Positions 1 through 7,966 of a DNA stretch of 64,000 nucleotides are shown piece after piece. Under the pieces are notes generated by a model. That model was not told the origin of the DNA and did not search any database. It saw only the letters and a list, made by a program, of their open reading frames with translations. The position numbers were made by a program, and so were the translations under genes. This DNA is from CAZBWE01 sp964568985 (GTDB lineage: Bacteria; Planctomycetota; Phycisphaerae; Sedimentisphaerales; Anaerobacaceae). Position 1 is the stretch's first letter, and each line of letters opens with the position of its first letter. Where the stretch lies: the NCBI GenBank assembly GCA_964568985.1, contig CAZMSP010000001.1:21411-85410 (forward strand), written 5' to 3'.

Positions 1-141
1 TTTTTTGGTCTTATTTGATAATGTAATTATATGCTTTTTAGGCTGGAATTCAATTTTGTTATTTATCATTCGGCCTTGCAAACAAAACAATAAATGCTTC
101 GTAAAAAATAGTGACTTGAAATTTCGTGAAGGAGTCCGCCT

Positions 142-1056
142 ATGCACAGAGAAAAAATCACCCGTCGTGAATTTATCAAAGGCGCATCCGCCCTTGCAGG
201 TGCGGCCTTTATATCCTGCTCACCCCTGAAATCCGCCGGACAAAATCCAAAGCTAACTGCTGTGGATCAGGTAACTTTAGGCAAGACGGGCCTGAAGCTG
301 AGCCGGCTGGGAATCGGCACGGGTACCAGAGGCGGCAGTATCCAGCGAAATCTCGGCCACGAAGGATTCAACCGCCTTATACGATACGCCTACGATAAGG
401 GAATTACATATATCGACGCCGCTGACTCATACAGGACCCACGAATGGATCCGCGAGGCAATTAAGGGACTGCCGAGAGAAAAACTTTTTATCCAGTCGAA
501 GATAGGTGGAAATCCCAAAGACCCGCTTGAAGTGCTGGAGCACTTTCGAGCGGAGTTGAACACCGATTACATCGACAGTGTCCTTGTGCATTGCACTACC
601 AACAGGAACTGGGACAAGGGGCGTAAACGAGTAACCGATGCGCTCGAACAGGCAAAGGATAAGAAAATCATACTCGCACACGGTGTTTCCTGCCATAGTG
701 TGCCGGCCTTATCTCTTGCCGCTCAGTTGGATTGGGTGGACGTGAACTTGGTGCGGATAAATCCACAGGGCGTGAAAATTGATACACCCTCGGAGGGATG
801 GAATGCCCACAGCGATAACTCTGATGTCCCTGCGGTGATGGAGCAGATCAAGATTATGCGCAAAAATAATCACGGCATCATCGGAATGAAAATTATGGGA
901 GAGGGGGACTTCACTGGCCCAGAACAACGCGAAAAATCCATCCGCTTTGCGATGCAGCCCGGCCTGCTCGATGCAGTAGTAATCGGCTTTAAGAACACTG
1001 AGGAAATCGACGAGGCCATCGAACGAATCAACCGTGCCCTGTTAGAAACCACATAA
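142..1056 (+). CDS. Tat-exported aldo/keto reductase, lipoprotein-like
   Basis: A 304-residue NAD(P)H-dependent aldo/keto reductase probably acting outside the cytoplasm. The N-terminus has a twin-arginine signal (TRREFIK, residues 7-13), a hydrophobic stretch and a lipobox-like AAFISC ending at Cys26. The usual AKR tetrad can be placed: Asp92 and Tyr97 in IDAADSY, Lys120 in FIQSK, His150 in SVLVH. A GGAG ribosome site lies 6-7 bases before the ATG. Tat-exported AKRs are common in Planctomycetes; the substrate cannot be told from the sequence. The gene stands alone, pointing towards the prophage-like element. Family call is firm, export likely. Confidence 0.9.
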   Translation: MHREKITRREFIKGASALAGAAFISCSPLKSAGQNPKLTAVDQVTLGKTGLKLSRLGIGTGTRGGSIQRNLGHEGFNRLIRYAYDKGITYIDAADSYRTHEWIREAIKGLPREKLFIQSKIGGNPKDPLEVLEHFRAELNTDYIDSVLVHCTTNRNWDKGRKRVTDALEQAKDKKIILAHGVSCHSVPALSLAAQLDWVDVNLVRINPQGVKIDTPSEGWNAHSDNSDVPAVMEQIKIMRKNNHGIIGMKIMGEGDFTGPEQREKSIRFAMQPGLLDAVVIGFKNTEEIDEAIERINRALLETT

Positions 1057-1346
1057 ATCCTCGAATAATAAATGCCGCTGAAATACCCTTCTAAGCAGAT
1101 GGGTGATGAGGCAGTACGTCTATTATCATACAGAAGACCTCTTCTATATAACTTTTCCCCTCATTCACGCATGGATTCTTTGTCTGCGTAAAGTCCACCT
1201 GCGTTAGATCCTGTGATTTTAACGATAAACAAAATTTGGGGGATATGCCGACATCAATATAGCCGGGTTATCTGCTCTCGTCCTGACATAAGCGCAAGCC
1301 GTAGCCAGATTGGCCACACACTACATACAGGTAACTCGGTATAACC

Positions 1347-1398
1347 AGAAAGGGGCTGGAGTTCCTCTCTCACAATCTCCTCCCTCCAGCCCTTTTCT
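1347..1398. terminator. Long hairpin with pyrimidine/purine-rich loop in a gene-free stretch
   Basis: The 450 bases between the aldo/keto reductase and the next gene hold no convincing gene. Their clearest feature is a 15-bp stem (arms 1347-1361 and 1384-1398, one G-T wobble) with a 22-base loop. On the plus strand it runs into a T-rich tail, so it could end transcription from the left. A related hairpin lies at 29105-29157 beyond the other end of the prophage-like element. Confidence 0.5.
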
Positions 1399-1506
1399 CT
1401 TTGGCCTGAAAAATACCAATCGGCTAAATGATGCATGTCTTTTATCAACAATTTTTGGAGGCGACTTTGGCTGAAGATTCGATTGATTGTTATACGGAAT
1501 AGCCGG

Positions 1507-2139
1507 TTACGCCTTCATTTCGGCGACGAGTGCTTTGGTTTCGGAGGACTGGTTCTGCTGGGCATCTTTGAAGGCAGCTACGGCCGATTCGTTCTGCTGC
1601 TTGAACAGCTCATTTCCTTCGATAATCTCTTTCAAGGCCTTTGATTTTGTCCGGGCATCATTTAAGAACTTAACCGCCTTTGTGCCATAGACCCCGCCAA
1701 ACAAAGCACTGATAGCGATGGCCAACTCTAAGGCAGAATCCGCTACCTGCCAGGTGTCAGGCCTGTCGCTCGATTCAATCAAAGCCGACCTTGCAAGCTG
1801 CCAGTTAGACTGTACGAGAATATCCTCTGCGGTCTCTGCCTGAGGAAACTCCTTCGGCAGGCCATTGTAAGAAACAAAGGATCTGCTCTGCAATTCTGAC
1901 AATTCCGTCAATGCCTTTAGTTTTTCCGAGGTGTCCTCATCTCTGGCGGTCTCGGCTGCTACTAACGTAGTTCGGTTGTGCAGCCAGGCGTTTTGCTTCT
2001 GCTGCTCACTCGGTGCAAATCGCAAAGTTTCACAGCCGACACAAGAAAGTGCAAAAACAATAAGTGCACATCCGGCTACGGCACGCTTCGCCGTGACAAG
2101 AATACAGAAATAACTTGCGTTCTTTTTTGTTTTTTTCAT
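1507..2139 (-). CDS. Putative lipoprotein of unknown function, edge of the element
   Basis: A 210-residue protein with a positively charged start, a hydrophobic stretch and a lipobox (LSCVGC), so probably a lipoprotein. The middle holds a second hydrophobic segment (ALELAIAISALFGGVYG) followed by a charged, Gln- and Lys-rich, probably helical tail. A strong AAGGAG site lies 7 bases before the ATG. It may belong to the phage-like element, where membrane-anchored small proteins often take part in lysis, but no lysis motif is recognised. It diverges from the radical-SAM gene across 81 bases. Confidence 0.6.
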   Translation of the reverse strand: MKKTKKNASYFCILVTAKRAVAGCALIVFALSCVGCETLRFAPSEQQKQNAWLHNRTTLVAAETARDEDTSEKLKALTELSELQSRSFVSYNGLPKEFPQAETAEDILVQSNWQLARSALIESSDRPDTWQVADSALELAIAISALFGGVYGTKAVKFLNDARTKSKALKEIIEGNELFKQQNESAVAAFKDAQQNQSSETKALVAEMKA

Positions 2140-2179
2140 CGTTTCACTCCTTAAATATATAAGTTGTCATTTGTTTTTT

Positions 2180-2188
2180 TGTTATAAT
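2180..2188 (+). promoter_or_regulatory. Extended -10 promoter element before the radical-SAM gene
   Basis: A perfect TATAAT preceded by TGT (TGTTATAAT) lies 32 bases before the GTG start of the radical-SAM gene. No good -35 box is seen at 16-18 bases, which suits an extended -10 promoter. Confidence 0.45.
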
Positions 2189-2220
2189 GCCGCTTTGTTA
2201 AAATTAACGGAAACAGACTC

Positions 2221-3315
2221 GTGGACACCGCAAAGAAATTTAAACCAAAGACCATATTGCTGTGGCATAAAATATCTGAACATCCTGAAGCCCAGCGAAT
2301 TGTGAAAATGTTTCCATCTGCAAATGTCCATATAGTAAAACATCAACGCAAACCCCCTTTTTTTGATATGACTTCAGCTGAAGCTCTTTTGGCGGGAAAG
2401 AGAACATTAATGATAGGAGAAACTTCATCTTTTGTCGGACACTTTGACGGCCGGCTCGGTCCAAATGTCCGCTGCTGTCCTTATTATAAATTAGTCCCCA
2501 TTTCAAATGGCTGTCCATATTATTGCACATATTGCTATTTGGCATACGTTTACCGCAAATTCAGCCCATTTATTAAGGTCAACATCAATTACGATACGAT
2601 GTTCAAGCAAATCCGAAAGGCCCTGTCCCGCTCTCGCGGCAAAGTAAGTTTCAATATGGGAGAAATGCTCGATAGTCTCGCCCTTGACCACATAACCAAC
2701 CTTACAACCATGTTAGTTCCTTTCTTCTCCGGCTTTTCCAATGCATATCTAATGCTACTTACCAAAAGCAGCAACATTGATAATATTTTATTGCTTAAAC
2801 CTAACGAACATACAATCATCTCATGGAGTCTCAATCCTCAACATATAATCGAGCAATACGAAGCGGGCACCGCGAGTCTTGATGAACGTATCGAGGCAGC
2901 CAAGCTGTGCCAGGAAAAGGGCTGGCGAATACGAATCCGCATCGACCCCTGCATGCTGTATCCGGATTGGAAAGCCGGGTACTCTGATTTGATTCGAAAA
3001 ACATTAACTGCCATCTGTCCTGAAAACATAACGCTTGGTATGTTAAGACTCCTGCCTGGTCATTTTCGACTTGCCAAAGAAACTTACGGTAATCGTGCTG
3101 GAAAGCTTCTTAATCATAAGTTTGTTAGGGGAGCTTCGGATGGCAAGCTCCGTTACCCACCGAACCAACGTGTCGAATTCTACAGTTTTCTTATTGATTC
3201 TATTCGCAGTTTTGATAAGGCCGTCTCTATCGGTCTTTGCCGAGAGACACCGGAAATCTGGAACGCTATGAAAGAACGCTGTGAACCTGAGAAATGCAAT
3301 TGCCTCGTCTGGTAA
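2221..3315 (+). CDS. Radical SAM protein of the spore-photoproduct-lyase type
   Basis: A 364-residue protein with a CX3CX2C iron-sulphur motif at Cys98, Cys102 and Cys105 (NGCPYYCTYCYLAY). The wording around the cysteines and the following MGEMLDSLALDH stretch resemble the SplB/spore photoproduct lyase family, which repairs a thymine dimer using a 5'-deoxyadenosyl radical; many non-sporing bacteria carry homologues of unknown substrate. The C-terminus carries further cysteines (ERCEPEKCNCLVW). The start is GTG; an extended -10 lies upstream. It faces the methyltransferase gene with 3 bases between the stops and is the only plus-strand gene at this end of the element. Family good, substrate unknown. 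Confidence 0.75.
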   Translation: MDTAKKFKPKTILLWHKISEHPEAQRIVKMFPSANVHIVKHQRKPPFFDMTSAEALLAGKRTLMIGETSSFVGHFDGRLGPNVRCCPYYKLVPISNGCPYYCTYCYLAYVYRKFSPFIKVNINYDTMFKQIRKALSRSRGKVSFNMGEMLDSLALDHITNLTTMLVPFFSGFSNAYLMLLTKSSNIDNILLLKPNEHTIISWSLNPQHIIEQYEAGTASLDERIEAAKLCQEKGWRIRIRIDPCMLYPDWKAGYSDLIRKTLTAICPENITLGMLRLLPGHFRLAKETYGNRAGKLLNHKFVRGASDGKLRYPPNQRVEFYSFLIDSIRSFDKAVSIGLCRETPEIWNAMKERCEPEKCNCLVW

Positions 3316-3318
3316 CAA

Positions 3319-4254
3319 TCAGGCAACATAACTGCGTCCGGCTACTCCCTTATTATCTGGATTATACAAACAGCTATAATAAGAATATTCGTGTGTTTCA
3401 CTTGTATTTCTATCCGGATAAATCTGCTGCGCCATTTCTTCTTTGTGAGTTGAAACGCCTATAGCCTTGCCAATTCGTCTTATCAACGATTCCCTAAACC
3501 TATCTTGCAGAATCAGTATCACTCCATTACGGCTACAAAATTCCTCTATACTTAACAATCCGCTAATTAAATTATTGAATCCATTATCTTCATTCAACGG
3601 TATTACAACATAAGAGAAGGTTATTATGTCAAATGCGCCAATATTATTTTTAATACGTTGAAGTTGGCGCATATTGTCAGGAAAAGCATTATTAATACTC
3701 ATTGTTTGACCGTTAACAATCCTGCCTTGATGCGCATTTTTAATTTTGAAATAGTGTGATAACATATGTCTACCTGTTCCAAGGCATATCGTTGCTGTAT
3801 CATTGAGCACATATGTTATTTTGAGTGAGCGGTGCTTTGGATATTTCCCAATATGTACAAGGTAGTCGATAATACAAGAAAGTAACTCTGTAATCGCCAA
3901 AGAGGCAACTGCTGGCCCCGAACCTATGTCAAGAATTTGAATGCTACCGGAACTAACGATGTCAAGAAAATCCAAAGAGACTATATAGTTAATTAAACTA
4001 TTCTGAATCTGCAAAAAGTGCCGAGCAAAGAAAACATCTAAAAATGCTCGCATGCTTGAGGGTGTAGTTGGATAACGCGTCTCGTCTTCAGAGACTTTCC
4101 TTTGTGGTAATTGTAATATCTGCCGTTTCAGCACCGATTTCACAACATCGGTTAATTGCCATACTCCGTCAGGACATAGCTCTTCTATAATTAGATTTTT
4201 CAGTGTTTCATTCATAAGTAATAAAAAATCAAAATATTTCGTGTTCCGTGTCAT
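3319..4254 (-). CDS. SAM-dependent methyltransferase-like protein
   Basis: A 311-residue protein with a nucleotide-binding signature for a class I methyltransferase: ILDIGSGPAVASLAI (motif I), followed by an aromatic acceptor stretch (DIITFSYVVIPL). The first 100 residues form a separate helical region. The start overlaps the end of the upstream gene by about 26 bases; a second ATG at 4215 would avoid this, and neither has a clear ribosome site. It is the last minus-strand gene of the virion block, so it may be cargo rather than a structural gene. The target is unknown. Confidence 0.6.
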   Translation of the reverse strand: MTRNTKYFDFLLLMNETLKNLIIEELCPDGVWQLTDVVKSVLKRQILQLPQRKVSEDETRYPTTPSSMRAFLDVFFARHFLQIQNSLINYIVSLDFLDIVSSGSIQILDIGSGPAVASLAITELLSCIIDYLVHIGKYPKHRSLKITYVLNDTATICLGTGRHMLSHYFKIKNAHQGRIVNGQTMSINNAFPDNMRQLQRIKNNIGAFDIITFSYVVIPLNEDNGFNNLISGLLSIEEFCSRNGVILILQDRFRESLIRRIGKAIGVSTHKEEMAQQIYPDRNTSETHEYSYYSCLYNPDNKGVAGRSYVA

Positions 4255-4618
4255 TTTTCCGAATTTGTCTCTCGATCGCTCGAAGGCGGTATTCGTATGA
4301 GATACTCTTGGCAGAAAGTGTCTCGAGCTTGTTGGTAAAATCCTTCTGGCATTGAAGCAGCATCGTTACATCGCGCTGCAAAAGGTCCAACTGTCTTTGT
4401 AAATTGACCCAGCTTCCCACAATCAATGAAGCCAGAAATACCAACTGGACAAGCACAGAGACATTTATCTGGCGATTAAACTGCCAGCTTTTATTGTTCT
4501 GACTTTTTGTTTCGCTCATCTTATCTCTCACATCTACTCGTTTTTCAATATCTTCCATCACCACTGGAAAAATTTGTCCTAATCGTTTCGGCTCAGATTT
4601 TCTTTGTTTTTCGTCCAT
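4229..4618 (-). CDS. Small single-span membrane protein with coiled coil
   Basis: A 129-residue protein: a charged cytoplasmic start, one membrane segment (VSVLVQLVFLASLIVGSWV, about residues 53-71), then a heptad-like helical tail (LQRQLDLLQRDVTMLLQ onward). Such short one-span coiled-coil proteins are typical at the end of phage structural operons, where some act as holin-like or membrane-docking proteins; no family is recognised. A GGGAGG site lies just before the ATG. Confidence 0.6.
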   Translation of the reverse strand: MDEKQRKSEPKRLGQIFPVVMEDIEKRVDVRDKMSETKSQNNKSWQFNRQINVSVLVQLVFLASLIVGSWVNLQRQLDLLQRDVTMLLQCQKDFTNKLETLSAKSISYEYRLRAIERQIRKNDTEHEIF

Positions 4619-4633
4619 CGCCTCCCTGGCGTT

Positions 4634-4897
4634 TTAAGGTATTGCGTAAAAGACGTTCTTATCGCCGACTCTAGACATTAGCGCGTACGTCCCTGATGGA
4701 AGTGTCCCCTGCTCATGAAATGGCTCAGCCAGATTAACTGCCTGTGTTTGCTTACCTATTTCGACCGGCAACGAGCCGGGGCTGCCTATTACTACAACGA
4801 TGACATTATAGGCGTTGTATGAGCTATGACTTTTAACTTTAATTGCCCAGTCAGCTGCTCTGGCGCCAGGTGATATAACTGTTGCTATCTCCTGCAT
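4634..4897 (-). CDS. Small phage-type hypothetical protein
   Basis: An 87-residue, beta-rich, neutral protein without signal or membrane segment. It sits 10 bases after the 610-residue tail protein and 15 bases before the membrane-protein gene, with a GGGAAG site before the ATG, so it is read as part of the virion operon. It is not recognised; it could be a small tail or neck component. Confidence 0.5.
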   Translation of the reverse strand: MQEIATVISPGARAADWAIKVKSHSSYNAYNVIVVVIGSPGSLPVEIGKQTQAVNLAEPFHEQGTLPSGTYALMSRVGDKNVFYAIP

Positions 4898-4907
4898 AAT
4901 CGCTTCC

Positions 4908-6740
4908 CTACATATTACGCTTGCGAATAATTTTCAGGTTTGTGCACTGCTTTACAAAATCCATCTTCACTCGCTCGATATAACTTATGCTTCGGTTATC
5001 GCCTCTTGTGCCGAGTAAGTCCCTGCTTTCAGGGTTGGTATTGACCCCGTCACCGACCTCATAATCAAACGATAGAGTCGGCGTCTGAACATCGACTGTC
5101 TCAATAGCCGAAGATAAGACATTCGCCCTGTGGCGGATATATTCATATAACGAAACAGAATCATCAAACTCATCAGCAACACCCAGAGCTTCATCGGATG
5201 AATTTGCAAAAATACTTTTACCCGACACCTTTTGATACTTGAACCCCCTAAGGGGAGTAATTAAATGCTCAACCACAGGGATAGTTGAATTTACAGGTCC
5301 ATCAGCAATCTCGCAGCTTAATCTTTCATCACTGATTACCGATGCGGTTATTCTGAATTTCAATACGCCTTTTAATGCCGCTACCCAAGTATTAACATCA
5401 AGCCGGTCGCTGCTGAGCCATATCCCACACTCATCCAGCAGATTATTAAAAGCATAAAGGTACTGCCACCAATGCAGGCCGTCATCGAATGAAACCTGCA
5501 GAAAGTAACCCATCGACTTTCCCTGTTTGTCGGTGGTTAGGGCAGGCCAGAAGCGCCTGCGACGGGCAGCATAATTGCTGCTCTCGAATATCTTTGAAAA
5601 ATCAAACGCATCACCCCGATTGTACGGCTGACCGCTGTAATCGCCTGCTTCATTGAGACACCATTTGCGATATACATCCTTTACCTTATAGAAATCAGGA
5701 TTCGTCGAAGGTGAAAATTTATCATAATCAATATCCTCATCAGCTGGGTCCCAACCCTTGACCAGGTCAAACGTCGCTTCATAAACCTTAAAATCACCCT
5801 GGCCAATGTATTTGCGTGTTACCGGCCAGAAATTTTTCCTGCTGCTTAGTGTTGCTATATTTGTTTTTGATATGCTAAACTGCTCACCGTGCAGCTGACA
5901 GCTTAATTCAACTTCCCTGCCTGCTCCTTTCTTATAAAACACAATTGCCTGACTCGGCCCGGTCTCTGCGAGGCGCGGTACGAATTTAAACTCCAGGGCA
6001 ATTCTTTCACAACATCGATGCAGCGCTTCTATAAGATTTAATCCCGTAACATCAAGGTCACGAACTATCTGGTTCTCTGTCAGGCTAAATATCCGCTTAA
6101 TATCGGGTCTCTGCAATTGTCCGGCCAGCAAATACTCACAGAGAAGATAGTCAATCACTTCTGCATAGCTGAAGAGCTTACTTCGCGATGGCTCAGCACA
6201 AAAGGTCGTGAAACTGCTGCCGTTAATTTCTGTCGGCGTTGGACTTGCATTGGCCTTGCCACTAGGATTAAATGCAGTATCAAGGCCAGCCAGAAACACG
6301 GTCGAACCATCTGAGCTACCCATCCGCTGGCCATATACGGTGATACGTTTCATTATCGTGCTAAAATCTCTCGCTATAATTTCCACGCTTTCGCCATCGG
6401 CGCCAAGTTTTGTCTCGACGCCTTCTATTTGACCTTCGAAGACAGGATGGCTAAAAGCCGCCGCCGCTGGCGGCATACCGTTAAAGTATCGTCGAATGCT
6501 GATAGACCTTCCCATAGCAAATTCCGACTCAATCTCTTCAGCAGTTCTTAGTTCGGCAGCCGGATACGCTGCTGGATTGTAAACCAATTTAGCCCAGCTA
6601 AACTCCGGCCAGCCGTCACGCACAATCTCTACCAGCTCAAGATTCGGACACAATGTCCCATCAAGCAGAATCGAGACAGTGACACCTGATAGTGCTAACT
6701 CGTTTTGAACCGGCTGGAAAAAATCAATTCTATTAGACAT
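4908..6740 (-). CDS. Large phage tail/baseplate-hub-like protein
   Basis: A 610-residue protein near the end of the tail gene run. The first 200 residues have the short beta-strand pattern seen in tail hub proteins (for example GQIEGVETKLGADGESVEIIARDF, written here only as a region near residues 105-130), and the last part ends in a conserved-looking, basic segment. Position after the fibre-like genes and overall size suggest a hub or adsorption protein; this rests on context, not on a recognised domain. No catalytic motif was seen. Confidence 0.5.
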   Translation of the reverse strand: MSNRIDFFQPVQNELALSGVTVSILLDGTLCPNLELVEIVRDGWPEFSWAKLVYNPAAYPAAELRTAEEIESEFAMGRSISIRRYFNGMPPAAAAFSHPVFEGQIEGVETKLGADGESVEIIARDFSTIMKRITVYGQRMGSSDGSTVFLAGLDTAFNPSGKANASPTPTEINGSSFTTFCAEPSRSKLFSYAEVIDYLLCEYLLAGQLQRPDIKRIFSLTENQIVRDLDVTGLNLIEALHRCCERIALEFKFVPRLAETGPSQAIVFYKKGAGREVELSCQLHGEQFSISKTNIATLSSRKNFWPVTRKYIGQGDFKVYEATFDLVKGWDPADEDIDYDKFSPSTNPDFYKVKDVYRKWCLNEAGDYSGQPYNRGDAFDFSKIFESSNYAARRRRFWPALTTDKQGKSMGYFLQVSFDDGLHWWQYLYAFNNLLDECGIWLSSDRLDVNTWVAALKGVLKFRITASVISDERLSCEIADGPVNSTIPVVEHLITPLRGFKYQKVSGKSIFANSSDEALGVADEFDDSVSLYEYIRHRANVLSSAIETVDVQTPTLSFDYEVGDGVNTNPESRDLLGTRGDNRSISYIERVKMDFVKQCTNLKIIRKRNM

Positions 6741-6767
6741 ATCTTATCTCGCTTCTCGATATTTGAG

Positions 6768-6808
6768 GCTCGACGAGAGTCCAGTATCGAGTATCAAGCA
6801 TCAGACAG
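6768..6808. repeat. 7-bp degenerate repeat array, TCGAGNA family
   Basis: Short array of units such as CAGTATC, GAGTATC and AAGCATC in a 7-base register, lying in the junction between two tail genes. Same family as the arrays at 17296-17458, inside ispA and inside dnaA. Confidence 0.7.
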
Positions 6809-7490
6809 CTTCAACATTCAAAATGTCGATTGCATCCGGATTTATCGTATTAAGCTGGATTCTTAACGAAGCTTTTGTACTATTCGATACGCCGCTGGTA
6901 TATTCGGCCCTTATAGCAAACAGGTATTTATCCGCGTCAAGTGCGTTAGTTAAATAGCTGTAAAATCTCCGTCCCTCATAATCCATCGTTGCAATAGGGC
7001 TTTCATAGTCGATTTGACCCGTTCCACCATCATAATAAATCCTGAAATACTTTGGCCCGGACTTTTGTCCGACAGGGCAATAATACCAGAGCAGCTGTAC
7101 CTTATCGCTGTCCACCTGTCTGGCATACCGGCTGAAAATCTTATTTGGCTGCGGCTTTATCAGGTTGCCATCGGCATCTATTGAGACTTTAATCGCGGCA
7201 GATAATGTATGTTCCTGGTACCCGCATCTATTGACCCGACGAACAACATAGAAATATGTCGAGCTGTTATCATGCGCAAGATAGCTCGGCGGCGAGATTG
7301 TGTCGGCATTTAAGTCGGCCACCGCCAATAGATTATCAAAATCTATTCTTTCCATACTGGGCCCGCGATGAAGCACTGAGCAGCCGGCAATGCGCATCCA
7401 GAACCAGCCCAAACTAAGCACAGTTCCGAGCTTGAAGGCATTGGCTGTCATGCCGGAGAATAAAGCATCTTTTTGCCACTTGGATTCCAT
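6801..7490 (-). CDS. Tail-associated protein with fibronectin-III-like domain
   Basis: A 229-residue protein rich in beta-strand pattern. Its second half (YYDGGTGQIDYESPI, then a Tyr/Phe-x-Ala-Val/Ile-Arg strand) closely resembles part of the 258-residue protein at 10593-11369, so the two are paralogues or share an Ig/fibronectin-type domain. Its ATG overlaps the stop of the upstream gene by one base (TGATG), which points to coupled translation. Likely a receptor-contact or tail-decoration protein. Confidence 0.55.
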   Translation of the reverse strand: MESKWQKDALFSGMTANAFKLGTVLSLGWFWMRIAGCSVLHRGPSMERIDFDNLLAVADLNADTISPPSYLAHDNSSTYFYVVRRVNRCGYQEHTLSAAIKVSIDADGNLIKPQPNKIFSRYARQVDSDKVQLLWYYCPVGQKSGPKYFRIYYDGGTGQIDYESPIATMDYEGRRFYSYLTNALDADKYLFAIRAEYTSGVSNSTKASLRIQLNTINPDAIDILNVEAV

Positions 7491-7945
7491 CAGTTGGGCG
7501 TCCTGGTTAGAGTGGATTCTCCATCGGTTGGAGTATGAGTCAAGATAACAGTCTCACCATCGTCATCGTAGTAATCAATTTTGCCGGTCGATTTCTCTTG
7601 GACAGCTTTATTAGCAAGCATCTTATCAGCAGTCAGCTCACCACTGACCGTCCAGATTATTTCGCCGCTTCCTACAAGGTCATCGCTGTCCGCAGGATTA
7701 GCTCCTGTCTGTAAGAATACTTGAATCGTATATCGCCCAGAAGAAATGTTGGTATCTAAATCGCCAACATATCTATCACCATCTTTATTAGTCAGGGATA
7801 TATCATAATCATCAGCATCCCGACCGCTTGTGCCCCAGCTCTCGAAGACCTGCCCTGCCACATACCATACCTGTCCTACACTATTACGGACAACTGCATA
7901 AAGCGTGTTGCCTGATTCATAATCTACATGAATTTCATTTGCCAT
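7490..7945 (-). CDS. Small beta-rich phage tail protein
   Basis: A 151-residue acidic protein (MANEIHVDYESGNTLYAVVR start) with alternating hydrophobic strands and a helical, charged C-terminal third ending in a Thr-rich segment (TPTDGESTLTRTPN). Good GAGGG site upstream. Proteins with this opening are common as fibre or fibre-base components of phages, but the exact job is not known. It is coupled to the next gene. Confidence 0.55.
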   Translation of the reverse strand: MANEIHVDYESGNTLYAVVRNSVGQVWYVAGQVFESWGTSGRDADDYDISLTNKDGDRYVGDLDTNISSGRYTIQVFLQTGANPADSDDLVGSGEIIWTVSGELTADKMLANKAVQEKSTGKIDYYDDDGETVILTHTPTDGESTLTRTPN

Positions 7946-7966
7946 AAATTATGTCCCTCTTGGTTA

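Noticed and set aside
1057..1506. attL/attR pair or tRNA as integration site of the element
   Set aside because: No tRNA gene and no matching direct repeat were found at 1057-1506 against 28500-29620; only the related hairpins remain.
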